A DNA stretch of 64,000 nt. Origin: Ilyonectria destructans. Its lineage: Eukaryota > Ascomycota > Sordariomycetes > Hypocreales > Nectriaceae. Within the stretch, counting starts at the first letter, position 1. Every line of letters starts with the position of its first letter. The notes beneath the pieces were generated by a model, which made no database searches, was not told the origin of the DNA, and saw only the letters and a list, made by a program, of their open reading frames with translations. Where the stretch lies: the NCBI GenBank assembly GCA_020740775.1, contig JAHEWK010000001.1, forward strand, positions 3,162,001 through 3,226,000, written 5' to 3'. The translations under genes and the position numbers were made by a program. Shown in pieces: positions 35,474 to 45,662 of the stretch.

Positions 35474-36528
35474 ATGGCCCGCAAGCCCCTCCGCATCCTC
35501 TGCTTCGGCGACTCGCTCACCTCGGGCTACTTCTGCTTCGGTATGGACTCGCACCCGTACTCGCTGAAGCTCGAGGACAAGCTCACCGGCGCGCTGCCCG
35601 GCGTCGACGTCGAGACTGTCACCAACGGCGTCCCCGGCGATGTCGCCACCTTTAAGCGCTTCACTGACCGCATGAGAGACGAGTGTGGGTGTCCTTTTTC
35701 GTTTATTCCCATGCCGTCGTTCATGCTTCAAGAGCTGCCCCCACTATGGCACGCGATGAGATACCCCACCGCCAAACACGGACCTTGTTCATGAAAGTGA
35801 TTGATTTATATCGTGAATGTCGCTGACCTGCTACTCTTTCGCTTCGCAGGCAGCAAAAGCTCATTTGACTGGGCCATCGTCCTTGCCGGGACCAAGTACG
35901 TACCCCTCACTCATGGCCAACCTTAGCTTTGTCATGACTGGTATCTAACCCGTTGACTTTGCCGCCATAGCGACTTAGCATATGGCATCTCCACTACAAG
36001 CATTTATGAGTCCCTCCAGGAAACTTGGAACATAGCTATTTCCAAGGGAAGCAAAGTCCTCGCCCTCACTGTCCCCGAGTGCGAGTCCAGGTCAGAGAAG
36101 CTCACCAAGAGGCGAGACGAGCTCAATCGCAGCATCATGAACCACCAGCAACCCAACTTGTACGTGCGACCATTCTCACAGCATCAAACCGAGACATTGC
36201 CGCGGTTCGCAGCTAACCACCCAACAGCCACTGCTTCGACCTCAGATCTCATATCCCGTTCCACTCCCTTTCCGAGGATGACCGCGAAAAATACTGGGAC
36301 GACGGCCTGCACCTGCGGGACGATGGATACGACTGGATGGGAGGCCACATCGCCAATGCCCTGATAAGCATCATTAAGCAGGGTGGAGAGCCGGAGCCAG
36401 CGACCTCAACGGCTAGGAGGCGGTCATCTAGACCGTCCAGAGAGGAATCATCTCTTTTAGAGGAGACCGGCAACCCTCGAAACATCAGCGAGGGGTATGT
36501 GGTCGTCAGGAAGAAAGACCTGGACTGA
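35474..36528 (+). CDS. GDSL/SGNH-type esterase or lipase
   Basis: Four exons (35474-35684, 35850-35895, 35971-36159, 36228-36528) give 248 aa. Block I is FGDSLTSGY with nucleophile Ser14. Block II Gly is in NGVPGD (about 52-55). Block III is GTND (84-87, Asn86), which is complete only after splicing exon 2 to exon 3. Block V is DGLH with Asp174 and His177. All four SGNH residues are therefore present. The fold is a hydrolase acting on ester bonds. No signal peptide precedes block I, so an intracellular enzyme is likely. The C-terminal ~50 residues are basic and Ser-rich and lie outside the domain. Exon 2 is only 46 nt. Substrate unknown. The gene converges on the COP9 subunit gene, with 152 bp between stop codons. 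Confidence 0.9.
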
Positions 36529-36680
36529 ATTTTGACCTCGTTGACCATGCCAGTATAAAATCCCAATGAATCTCTTGCTATGCCTTGGACAAGAAAAAGG
36601 AAAAAAGGAACCCTGGACACCACCCAATTCCCCCAAACGCCATGTGCAATGAATGCTCCCTCTTTATTTTTTGTCTTCTT

Positions 36681-38003
36681 TTATACAGCAAGATTTGCGG
36701 CCACGAATTCCTTGCAGATAGAGTTAGCGCGATGCGGAAACCGATATAATGATTGAAGAGGACTTACGGGAAACTCCTTTTGCAATGCGTTAGTGACGTT
36801 CTCTACTTCCTCGGCCAAGCTCTCGACATTGGCGTCCCACTTGCGCATCTCCTTGCCCACAATCACCTCTGCTCGGCCGCTACCCCTCTCACCAGATGCC
36901 TCACCGCCCTCGAACCAGACGATGCCATCCAGTTGGTCCATACGGCCTACTAAGCGGCCCTGCTCAATCATCCGTGCAGTGGTCTCCTCGGCCTTGTCGG
37001 CATCTAGGCCTAGGAGCACCCCAAGGGCCTCGAATCGGATGTTGCTGTACAGCCTGGAGGCTCCCAAGAGGTTGTGTTCGACGACGGCCTTGGCGAGTAC
37101 CGTTGAGCCGTCTGAAGTGGTGGCCAGCTGGTGCGGCTGCAGGCCCTCGGCGAACTTGTCAACTTCCTCTGGTGACAGCAGGCGGTCGAGGAACATCTTC
37201 TCGAGGATGCCAAACTCGTCCAGCTGCACCGACCGCTCATCCTTGTACAGACGTCCCAAGGTGCGACTCCGCATGGGACCGGCCGGGGCTAGAACTGCGC
37301 ACTTGACGGCCATGCTAAGGGTGTGCAAGCGCTCCTCCTCGGAAATGGCGGGGGAGATGCTGATCTCGTGATATCGCTGCGAGGCCGACAAGAAGTCACG
37401 CTTGGCATCCTGGATGCGGGCCTGAGAGAGCTTGAAGTGCAGGGTCAAGTCCTGGTCGGGCACGTTGTGCATAATGTTCTTGAGCTTGTTGATGTACATC
37501 TCGGCGGCGGTGGAGTCGTCCACCTCGAGGTAGTTGCGGACGATGCGGACCCAGGTGCGGGCCTTTTCCTCGTCGGTGATTTTGCGCTGCGAGCTGTCGA
37601 GGGGGATGTCGGCCAGCGTCTTGGCGGCGTCGAGGAAGTCCTCGTTGTTCTCGTGGGCGGTGGCGATGAGCTCGCGGAGGGTAGCGCCGGCGTCGAGGAA
37701 GGACGACGACGAGGGCTGGGCGGAGAGGATGTCGAGCGTGCGGTTGCCGACCTCGATCCACATGTCCTCGTTCTTGAGCCCCTTGAGGGTGGCGACGAAG
37801 GAATTCAGGACGGAGCGCGTGGCCACGACGCCGAGGCCCTGGCCGAAGAAGGAGTCGACGACGGCGTTGAGGTCGTCGGTTGCGGAGGCGGGGGACGAGA
37901 GCGTCTTGATCTCGGCGAGGAGCTGTTCGTAGAGGGGTCCCGTTTCGCCGGCGGCGGACTCGGCACGCGAGAGGGCCTCGGTGACCTTGGGGTTTGGCGC
38001 CAT
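36681..38003 (-). CDS. CSN4: COP9 signalosome subunit 4 (PCI domain)
   Basis: The main exon is 38003-36768 and a last exon is 36710-36681, giving 421 aa. The N-terminal half is helical repeats and the C-terminal half a PCI/winged-helix domain (about 200-370), with family stretches such as WVRIVRNYLEVDD, RILDAKRDF-like helix and LGVLLGLDADKAEE. CSN4 is a core subunit of the COP9 signalosome, which removes Nedd8 from cullins and so tunes SCF-type ligases; in moulds it affects development and light responses. The 57-nt intron (36711-36767) has a GTAAGT donor and CTAAC branch site. It is a multiple of three and free of stops, so retention would give 440 aa. The start ATG at 38003 opens a conserved N-terminus. 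Confidence 0.92.
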   Translation of the reverse strand: MAPNPKVTEALSRAESAAGETGPLYEQLLAEIKTLSSPASATDDLNAVVDSFFGQGLGVVATRSVLNSFVATLKGLKNEDMWIEVGNRTLDILSAQPSSSSFLDAGATLRELIATAHENNEDFLDAAKTLADIPLDSSQRKITDEEKARTWVRIVRNYLEVDDSTAAEMYINKLKNIMHNVPDQDLTLHFKLSQARIQDAKRDFLSASQRYHEISISPAISEEERLHTLSMAVKCAVLAPAGPMRSRTLGRLYKDERSVQLDEFGILEKMFLDRLLSPEEVDKFAEGLQPHQLATTSDGSTVLAKAVVEHNLLGASRLYSNIRFEALGVLLGLDADKAEETTARMIEQGRLVGRMDQLDGIVWFEGGEASGERGSGRAEVIVGKEMRKWDANVESLAEEVENVTNALQKEFPVSPLQSLYRFPHRANSICKEFVAANLAV

Positions 38004-38774
38004 GGTGGTCGGTGGTCGGTCGGCGGGTTGCGTCCTCGAGATATGGAGATGCGAGATCTAGGTGGAGGTAACTGAAGTGAGGTTGCGGCGATGGTCGAAT
38101 TAGGCAGAGGCAGGCTCCGAGGGTGGGGGAGAGCTCTGTGAATTAGCGGGGCAGCAGCTAGATCCGCTGTTGTTAGTGTCCCGGCTGCTAGTGCCCAGGA
38201 CGGTCACTATCATGGAGTCAGCGAGCGGGGGATGTCTCGACGGTATGGAATCCATGGTTGAAGGTGCCGTCTTTTTCTTCTGTTTTCAATTGATATTATC
38301 TTTATTTATTAGGAATAAAATCCCATTTAGTTGCAGGCAATGGAATGTGAAGTTGCTCACACGGGCTTTGTCTAACTGCCTCCACAAGGGACTGGCATAT
38401 AATTCTACAGACCATGCATTTACCGCCCCGAGACCAATTGCTAGCCCCAGTGTCTGGCAAACGACGCGGTTGTAAGGGCAAATTCATTCACATGCCGAAC
38501 ACAAGCTGACAATGAACCGTAGTATTCCTAATGGCTTCTGTATACCTGCCCACCTAATCTCACATGCAAAAGCGAAGCCTCTGTCTGACCCGATGACCTT
38601 CTAGCCCTCTTCCTCTTCCGATCTCGATGGGTGTCTTCCATGTAAATGCCACCGGCCAATGTCCCAACATGCCCGTCTTGAAATAATAAAAACAACATCG
38701 ACTACGCCGAAACGCCTAACAAACCGAGGTAAGAGAGAACCGCCTACCACCACCGTCTTCGCGTGAGCCCGCAT
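38004..38774. other. Intergenic region between CSN4 and PXMP4
   Basis: A 771-bp spacer that should hold the CSN4 promoter and the 3' end of the peroxisomal membrane protein gene, both minus strand. AT-rich in the middle (38280-38330). No gene or named site supported. Confidence 0.45.
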
Positions 38775-39799
38775 CTATTTGTTGTGCCAAACCAGGGTCC
38801 GGAGCGAGTCAAAGTCGTTGCATTCCTTGTAGATGTACGTCATGCTGTTGCGCAGGCTCGACTGCAGATCTTCCGGGTGGTAGCGGAAGACGAGCATCAC
38901 CATGGCCCACGACAGCGACGCAAACGCGGGCCAGGCGTAGTGGTTGATCTGGGAGTTGAGAGGCTCCGCCGTGATGGCGGGCAAGCCGACGCCGGGCTTG
39001 ACGGCGATGCGCGCCAGCGCCAGCATCACGCGAGCGAAGACGTAGATGACGATCTGTTGGTTGACCGACGAGATCTTGCCGGTCCGCTTGGAGCGTCCGC
39101 CAAAGACGAAGTAGCCGCCGACGAGGCCGCCGAAGAAGGAATCAAATGTGCCTGCATCGCAATGTAGTTAGCAAGTATTCTTTTTGCAGTACGGCGCAGG
39201 AGTGGGGATGGGAGTGACGTTACCCTCTTTGCCGGGCGTTGCGCCAAAGTTCTTGAGCGCAAGCATCGTCAGCTTGTAGATAACGGCGAAACGTGCCAAG
39301 TTGCTGGCATGATGTCTCGTCGCCCGTAAGACCAGTGCGCACTTGTGTCGGAACCTATACAGTCACGCGCGTCAGCATATTGTCCATGGCGGGTCGGGGG
39401 GTTCCTTCGGCCAAGGGTGGCGGCGGCGGCGGAGGAGGGCGAACGTACGTTCCGGAGCGGAAGAGGAAGATCATGCTGCAGACAAGAACACAACGGGTCA
39501 GCGACGAGATCAAATCACAGGCAATCGGAGGGAGTACTCACACCAGCGCATGCGGAAACCGCACCTTGGTTCCGTAGACGGCGCCATTGCGGGCCGTCTT
39601 GAGGATTGACAGGAGATCATGGTATTGCGGATCCCGGATGATTTGCTCCAGCGCGTTCTGCATACGTCAACGTCAGCCAACTGTGCGCGTCGCCCGACCA
39701 GGCACGGCCACGACGCCTGAAGGCATGGCCTTGCACCCTGTCGGAATCGCATCGCATCGCGGGACGTACCTTGATCCCTTCGAGGGCGGTCGACGCCAT
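38775..39799 (-). CDS. PXMP4: Peroxisomal membrane protein 4 (PMP24, Tim17 family)
   Basis: Five exons (39799-39770, 39657-39542, 39475-39449, 39354-39224, 39151-38775) give 226 aa, close to human PXMP4 (212). The family signature NGAVYGTKVRFPHALVMIFLFRSG is spelled across exons 2 and 3, with VMIFLFRSG depending on a 27-nt exon 3. Downstream come glycine-rich membrane segments typical of Tim17/Tim22/Tim23/PMP24 relatives (FDSFFGGLVGGYFVFGG). Several hydrophobic spans are seen. The protein is expected in the peroxisome membrane; its molecular job is not well known. The start exon encodes only ten residues, MASTALEGIK, followed by a GTACGT donor. Exon joins keep frame throughout. Confidence 0.9.
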
Positions 39800-40479
39800 G
39801 GTGCCGCAATGGGGTCCGGCCTCGGCAAAAGCGTCTCGAGGTAGGGAAGCCGGTGCGGTGGGCGGGCGTCGCGAGATTGGAGGCGGGAGGTGACAGGTTT
39901 GTGGAGGCTTTACCACGACATCGAAATAATATAAAAAGAGAATAAAAGTACGGTCGGAATGGGGTTTTGTTCGGCAAGGTTGTAAACGGGTCAGGGTTCA
40001 AATTCCCGAGGCAGAAGCCCAGATCGATGAGATGTGGATGTCACCTGTTCCAAGCCTCGGATGTGGAATTGTCTTCGGCTTGTGTTGCGGAGATGGCAGC
40101 TAGACCCGGCATCCCCGCCACGGCTGCGGCCAACAGGGGACCAAGGCCCTATGACGCAGGGGGTCGTCACTGAGTCCTTTGGAGCGAGCTTTCCTTCCCC
40201 ACGCTTTTTGTGGATAACATTTTGGCATGTGATCTCTCTCCTCTCTCACGCGGGTCGACGGAAGCAAGATTCAGATCCTCATTGCAACATTGGTATTTGA
40301 TTTCCCTTTTTCGGGCAGTTTCCTAGTCTTGATTGTCGCAAAATACAACTTATTGCGTATGCTCCTCCTCCAGGGTGCTTCAATCCATGTCGTCCGTGCT
40401 ATCCATGTCCTCCATCCATCAATGCAAACTCCCTCGCTATGCAGCATCGCCTTGATCCTGAACAACCAAACAATACACC
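39800..40479. other. Intergenic region between PXMP4 and the polymerase gene
   Basis: This 680-bp spacer should hold the PXMP4 promoter next to 39800 and the 3' end of the polymerase gene. No coding or RNA feature supported. Confidence 0.45.
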
Positions 40480-42954
40480 TCAACACCACCTCTCATGAGG
40501 CTCTCGCCACTTGACGCCCAGAATCTGGAAAATCTTCCTCTCGTCCCGTCCCTCCACCAGCTCCCCCTCCGTCAACTTGACCCGCTGCGGCCCGCGCATC
40601 ACATCCTTGTACAGACCGCGTTGGTTGAGCCGCATGCCTTTCTTGGATGCCAGGAGCCGCAAGCTGCGGTTGAAGATGTCGTTGCCCGTAAAGTAGATGA
40701 GCGCAGCCCCCATCTCTGACTCAGGAACCAGCAGGAAATCGATGCGTCTCCACATCGGCCGGTAGTTGTCGTCGTTAAACCCGCTGATCTTGGGCAGGAT
40801 GCAGCACCCGTGCCATTTGCTGCCATCGCTGGCCGTCCTGGACGATGCTAGCCTGGCGACGAGGAATTGCTCGGCCTCGAGTCGCTGGACAATGCCGTCG
40901 AGGGCCGGTCGCAGGTCACTGGAAGACTCCGTCCCGGGCTTGGTGACGATGAAGTCAATGTCGCCAGAAGTCTCTGCTCCTCTCCGGTAACTTCCCCCGA
41001 CGATGAGCTGCACCTGCGAGTCAACCTTCTGGGCTACTTTTTTCACAACCGCACCAAGGGCCTCGACTTCGCGTCGTGGGATCCGAGTGTTGAGGTCGTC
41101 ATAGTGATCCAGCCCGACCAATTGGTTTTGGGTGAGGCTCGCCTTTTGCCTCAGGTCCTCCAGGGAACGAAACCCTTGCGCGATCCATTGCTGAGCCTGA
41201 TGGTTCCCCACGCCGTATATGCCCAAGAAGAGCTGGAGTACCTCGTCCATAGGCTCGTCATGGGCGTACTCGAGCCGCTGCAGCTTGTCCGTCGTGACAA
41301 TCTCCTCGATTTTTTGGGCCAGCCGTGGCCCGATACTTGGGAGTCTAAATGCCTCTTCCTCCGTCGTTATTTTGACGTCCTGACGCTTGAGGGTGTTGAT
41401 GGCCCTGCGGTAGGCCGTTGTTCGCCAATTGTCGTTGACTCGATCGTAGTAGTCAGCCATGAGCTGCAGCACTTCAATGGTGCGGGTGTTGGGATTGCCC
41501 GCCTTAGCGTCTTTGGCCCCAGCCAAGTTGCAGGCGAACCGGTCCTCGTACGCCAAGCCTTTGCGACCGGGTCCCGTTTTCCTCTTGTTTAGTTTCCGCT
41601 TCTGGAGCTGCTCATCTTCAGAACCCGAGGCATTAACGGCATCTGAGCCGTCATTCCCCATTTCCGGCCCGGAATGGGCGTCTTCCTCTTCCACATCCAA
41701 GGGTAGGTCCTTATACTCTTGCATTAGTGCGATGTACTCCGTGAGCTCATCCTTGGGCTCATCCCTTTCTGGTGGGTGTCGCGTGACAGTTGCTTTTGAG
41801 CCGATACTGTTTGTGGCCTTGTCGCCTGCCGAGACTTGGTCACGATTTGTACTCTCAAGACCTGTCGCGTCATCGTCGGATACATTTTTGGGAGATGCCA
41901 TAAATGCTTCTAAATCGAGAACGACAGGCTGGGAGTCTGTGGGCATCGGAGTCAGAGCAACTCGACTCGGTTGCGGAGATTCCTCAATCCTAGTCGGTGT
42001 GCCGTTTGGGGGAACATAATCCCATCTCCTTGGATTTCTTTGCGGTCGCTTGAGCGGGAGAGACTGAGCTGATTGATTTGGCTCATTTGAAACAAGCGGT
42101 GTTGAGGCTGCTGCTTTATCCTCTACCGCCGGTTGGCCCGTAAGCTGATATTTCTTCTGGGTGCATTGGAGTATGGCCTTGAACTGAATACAGTCGATTG
42201 GATAGTCTTCGTTGACCACCTTGGGTGGCAGATCTCTGCTGGCACTTCTTAGAACGCCCTCGACGTCCTTAAAGGCAATATTCTTCTCCACGATGATGTG
42301 AGTTGCGCTGCCCGGGTCCCTCGTCCAAGTGGCACCAAACTCTCTGGCCTTTGTGATCCTCAGCCGTCGCGCAGGCGCAATGTCGTTGTCTGGAACGTAG
42401 AAAAACGAAAGGTCTTTGAAAAGTTGCTCGCGCTCGGGTCGTAGTTTCAACGCGGGTTCCCGTTTCCGTTTCTTCATGGCGATGCTGGGAGATGGCGAGT
42501 CGTCTCTCATACTCCCCAACAACCGCTTCGAAGGAAACACCGGTGTAGAATCACCTCTCGAGATCCCCCTTCGAACAGGCCGAGTCGAGTCAGGGATAGG
42601 GGTGTCGTCTACTAGAATGACCTCGGCACTCTGCGAATTCATCAATGCGCCGAGTCTTCCTTTCTGGCCCAATGCCGCGATCGGGGTGCCTTTGATGATT
42701 TTTGCACTACCACTTGGAACTGGAATTGGCGCTGAGGCGACCCTCCTGGGGGTGGATTTCACCTTCCGAGGTTCATCTTCAGTTAGGTCCAGCACGACCG
42801 GTTCTTGACGAACAGGCGATCGTGGCGCCGCTCTGGCCTTGAAGAAACCGCGGCTTTGCTTCCTCTCGTCTTGCTCCTTCGCGTCGAACTCGTCGTCGCT
42901 GTAGAGAGGTTTAAGCTGGTCAAAGTATGCCGTCTTTTCTTGGAGCGAAGTCAT
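40480..42954 (-). CDS. Family X DNA polymerase with BRCT domain (Pol4/lambda-like)
   Basis: A single exon of 824 aa. A BRCT domain spans about 174-268. A linker of ~200 residues is polar and disordered. The polymerase core begins near 487: the 8-kDa domain with helix-hairpin-helix LPSIGPRLAQKI (about 538-549), the fingers with a second HhH (GIYGVGNHQAQQW), and the palm with GGS (653-655) and catalytic Asp665, Asp667 and Asp739 in GDIDFIV and RRIDFLL. YFTG (754-757) is the nucleotide-selection loop motif. All catalytic residues are intact. Such enzymes fill short gaps in non-homologous end joining and base excision repair in the nucleus, and BRCT recruits them to break-repair factors. Larger than yeast Pol4 (582 aa) because of the N-terminal and linker regions. 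An RKRK-type basic run at 161-165 may direct nuclear import. Confidence 0.93.
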   Translation of the reverse strand: MTSLQEKTAYFDQLKPLYSDDEFDAKEQDERKQSRGFFKARAAPRSPVRQEPVVLDLTEDEPRKVKSTPRRVASAPIPVPSGSAKIIKGTPIAALGQKGRLGALMNSQSAEVILVDDTPIPDSTRPVRRGISRGDSTPVFPSKRLLGSMRDDSPSPSIAMKKRKREPALKLRPEREQLFKDLSFFYVPDNDIAPARRLRITKAREFGATWTRDPGSATHIIVEKNIAFKDVEGVLRSASRDLPPKVVNEDYPIDCIQFKAILQCTQKKYQLTGQPAVEDKAAASTPLVSNEPNQSAQSLPLKRPQRNPRRWDYVPPNGTPTRIEESPQPSRVALTPMPTDSQPVVLDLEAFMASPKNVSDDDATGLESTNRDQVSAGDKATNSIGSKATVTRHPPERDEPKDELTEYIALMQEYKDLPLDVEEEDAHSGPEMGNDGSDAVNASGSEDEQLQKRKLNKRKTGPGRKGLAYEDRFACNLAGAKDAKAGNPNTRTIEVLQLMADYYDRVNDNWRTTAYRRAINTLKRQDVKITTEEEAFRLPSIGPRLAQKIEEIVTTDKLQRLEYAHDEPMDEVLQLFLGIYGVGNHQAQQWIAQGFRSLEDLRQKASLTQNQLVGLDHYDDLNTRIPRREVEALGAVVKKVAQKVDSQVQLIVGGSYRRGAETSGDIDFIVTKPGTESSSDLRPALDGIVQRLEAEQFLVARLASSRTASDGSKWHGCCILPKISGFNDDNYRPMWRRIDFLLVPESEMGAALIYFTGNDIFNRSLRLLASKKGMRLNQRGLYKDVMRGPQRVKLTEGELVEGRDERKIFQILGVKWREPHERWC

Positions 42955-43732
42955 GTCGGACAGCTGGTTGCTGATGATGTGGCGTACGTGGGCGTGAGGT
43001 GTGAGAATGAGAAACGGCGTTGAATCACTTCATATCATTTCCATGACAGGCCCCGGTGATGCCTGGCCGCGAAATTCACGAAGCTATGGCCCAGTTGCGC
43101 ATCATGTGAGGCCTGGGTCAGCTCAGAGTGGAGAGACGAGAAGAGCTGGTGTCGAGTCGTTCGGGTCTTTCGATGGAAGTTGGAGCTCTGAGCTGCAGCA
43201 TCCTTTCCGGATTGGAGAATGAGGGAGGGAAACGTGCATGACAAGGGTTCTCGGGTCGTTGAATACCTTAGGCTAGGCTACAGCGCTAAAAGATGGGGGG
43301 GTGACTGTGCGTCCGCATTGGGTGACATCCCAGTGGTCCTTAGCTTGCAACCGACAGTTCGGGTCCGTCATTATTCGAGGGTTATTATTTCAGAGGCCTT
43401 GATATACTTCGAACATAAAGTGATAGTCATTTCTATAGGTAAATAGGAAACCAAATAGTCAAGTCATCGCTCGGCCTCAGCCTATCCAACTCAAACCGGC
43501 CTATCCTGAGCTTTCCATCCATCGCAACGTAGGCACACGTGTTATTGTACAAGTAAAAATCTTTCCGCCGAACATAATCAAACAACCCGGGTATCAATAA
43601 TAGAAGAGAAAAGAAGATGACGCCATCTATGTGTACAGATCCAAGACGTTTTTTTGTCCATGCACTGGGCCGTTGGCGCTCACAACCGACATTTCATCGT
43701 CGGGCTTCTTGCCGAGAAAACTGTAGCGCGCC
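42955..43732. other. Intergenic region between polymerase and ammonium transporter
   Basis: A 778-bp spacer with the polymerase promoter at its left and the transporter 3' end at its right. The right part (43380-43660) is AT-richer, fitting a 3' untranslated region. No gene supported. Confidence 0.45.
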
Positions 43733-45479
43733 TCATTGAGGGAACGCGACGGGCGCCGGCGCAGGTTGCCCGCCAAACATCCTCGCGTCTATCAGGGGGA
43801 TGCTGTTCTTCTCGTAGGGGTGGAACGCTGACGGATCGGCCGAGTACCGGCTACCGGCCTCGTTCTCAAGGTCGTTGACCACCTCCCTTGTGAGCTCGAC
43901 GTAGTCGTAGGCAAACTCACCAATCTCGGCGTCATCAATACCCAGGATCTCGGCGTCCTCGGAGGCGCGGAGGCGGAGACCGGGAATCATGTTCATGATG
44001 AAGAGGATCAGGCAGGTTCCGCTGAACGAGTACAGGCCGCCGGTGAAGGAATCGGCGAGCTGGTAGCCCATCTGAATCCAGTGGTGGTCGAGCCAGCCAC
44101 CATCGATGCGGGAGTGACCGTCGAGAGCAGCGATGGACTTGCTAGCGAAGAATGCGGTGCAGATGTTGCCAACCAGGCCGCCGACGCCGTGCACGGCGAA
44201 GATGTCAAGGGCGTCGTCGATGCGAAGGAGGAACTTGACCTTGGTGGCATAGTTGGAGAAGGAAGCTCCGAGGACACCAAAGATCACAGCCGACCAAGCG
44301 GGGACGTAGCCTATTCAAAATTAGTCAGTGACTTCAATATCCATGTCCAAAGTTCTCCTTGTACGTACCAGATCCAGGGGTAATGGAGACCAGTCCGGCA
44401 ACGACACCGGAGCAGAAGCCCACCGTCGACCACTTTCGCTCCAAGCGATAATCCAGGATACACCAGGTCATGCCTCCGACACAAGCCGCCAAGTTGGTTA
44501 CAACAGCCGCCATGACGCCGCGAAGGTTGGCGGAGAGGGCGGAACCGGCGTTGAAGCCGAACCAGCCGACCCAGAGGAAGACGGTGCCGATGACGATGTG
44601 GGTGACGTTGTGAGGACGGTAGTTGAGCTCATGGGTGCCGTGGCCGCGGCGCTTGCCCAGCATCATAGAGTAGGCGAGAGCGGCGCTGCCAGAAGCAATA
44701 TGCACGGGGGTACCGCCGGCGAAGTCAAGGCCACCCATGGTGGTGGACCATCCGCTCGGGTTCCAGGTCCAGCACGCAATGGGATCGTAGATGACGGTGG
44801 CCCAGACGAACATGAAGATGACGCAGGGGAGCATGCGGCCGCGTTCGGCGACGGCGCCGGTAGCAAGGGCGACGGTGATGGCAGAGAACATGCCCTGGTA
44901 GACGGCGAAGAGCAGGTCCGGCACCTTGTCGGAGCCAACCGAGGGGCGAGCGAGGACATTGCGGAAGGCGAAGTTGGACAGGTCACCGATGAAGGGGCCG
45001 GCCGTGTGCGAAAAGGTCAGTGAGTAACCCCAGAAGAACCACTGGAAGCATGTCACGGCCGCGCTCATGACCGAGAGCCAGATGAGCGAGAGGGCCGACT
45101 TGCGGCGAGCCAGGCCGGAGTAGAAGAAGCTGCATTTTGCGCGTGTTAGTGACGGCCAGCCAGCCAACGTTGCTGCATGTTCTGCATATACGTCATCGGA
45201 CAGCAGCAACGGAGCCAAAGACTTTGGAGTCAACTTACCCAACGCCAGGAATCATAAGTAGCACGAGAGCCGTGGACGTGAGCATCCAAGCAATATCCCC
45301 AGACTGGTTGTGCGGGCGCACCAATGTCAGCTTGCGGGCGCTCTCTGAATGCGCGGGCCCTCATTGGGCGGAACTAGACTTACCTCGTACCAGATGTTAA
45401 CGTCCATCGTGAGGGGATCAGCGCCCTGTTGGCCGGTGCCATTGTAGGGCACCAGCACTACGCCTTCGTTGCCTGCCAT
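43733..45479 (-). CDS. Ammonium transporter (Mep/Amt/Rh family)
   Basis: Four exons (45479-45384, 45303-45239, 45129-44369, 44310-43733) encode 499 aa. The protein spans the plasma membrane about 11 times. Family marks are GDIAWMLTSTALVLLMIPGVGFFYSG (helix 1), FLWVGWFGFNAGSAL, and both pore histidines: His197 in GGTPVHI and His348 in DIFAVHG. These line the channel in AmtB. It imports ammonium and may act as a nitrogen sensor as in yeast Mep2; sequence does not tell which Mep class. The N-terminus carries an NGT glycosylation site, the C-terminus the usual GIDDAEIGEFAYDYVEL segment that controls gating. A cluster of GATA sites lies 116-183 bp upstream, consistent with nitrogen-regulated expression. 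Exon 1 is placed by GTAAGT and phase. Confidence 0.93.
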
Positions 45480-45532
45480 GGTGGAGAGGGTCGCGATGGT
45501 TCGGGCGCCTCAGATCTGGCGTGTGGTTGCGG

Positions 45533-45549
45533 GAGAGAGAGAGAGAGAG
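45533..45549. repeat. GA dinucleotide run
   Basis: Eight and a half GA repeats, just upstream of the transporter start codon (54-70 bp away on the minus strand, where it reads as CT). This is a pyrimidine-rich leader tract of the kind often seen at fungal transcription starts. Confidence 0.8.
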
Positions 45550-45594
45550 CGAGAGCGCGCGAGGGAGAAGACGGCCGGGGGGCGTGGCGGGTTG

Positions 45595-45662
45595 AGATAA
45601 GAAGTCGTCCCTTGTAGGATAAGGCGGCGGAGGCGGAGGCGGTCCCACAGCCAAGCGATAAG
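45595..45662 (-). promoter_or_regulatory. GATA-site cluster upstream of the ammonium transporter
   Basis: Three GATAAG motifs lie within 68 bp: AGATAAG at 45595-45601, GATAAG at 45618-45623 and CGATAAG at 45656-45662. A TTATCT occurs further out at 45901. GATAAG is the binding core of AreA/NIT2-type regulators, which switch on nitrogen-scavenging genes such as mep genes. Distance to the start codon is 116-183 bp. The sites are visible; their use is inferred. Confidence 0.55.

Noticed and set aside
29908..36528. Secondary-metabolite gene cluster around the questin-oxidase-family gene and the GDSL esterase
   Set aside because: No synthase, cytochrome P450, transporter or pathway regulator lies nearby; the genes between are checkpoint and tRNA genes.
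37323..38075. 250-codon open frame on the plus strand
   Set aside because: Antisense to CSN4. It is Gly/Val/Glu-rich and lacks any domain; the minus strand has the clear signalosome protein.
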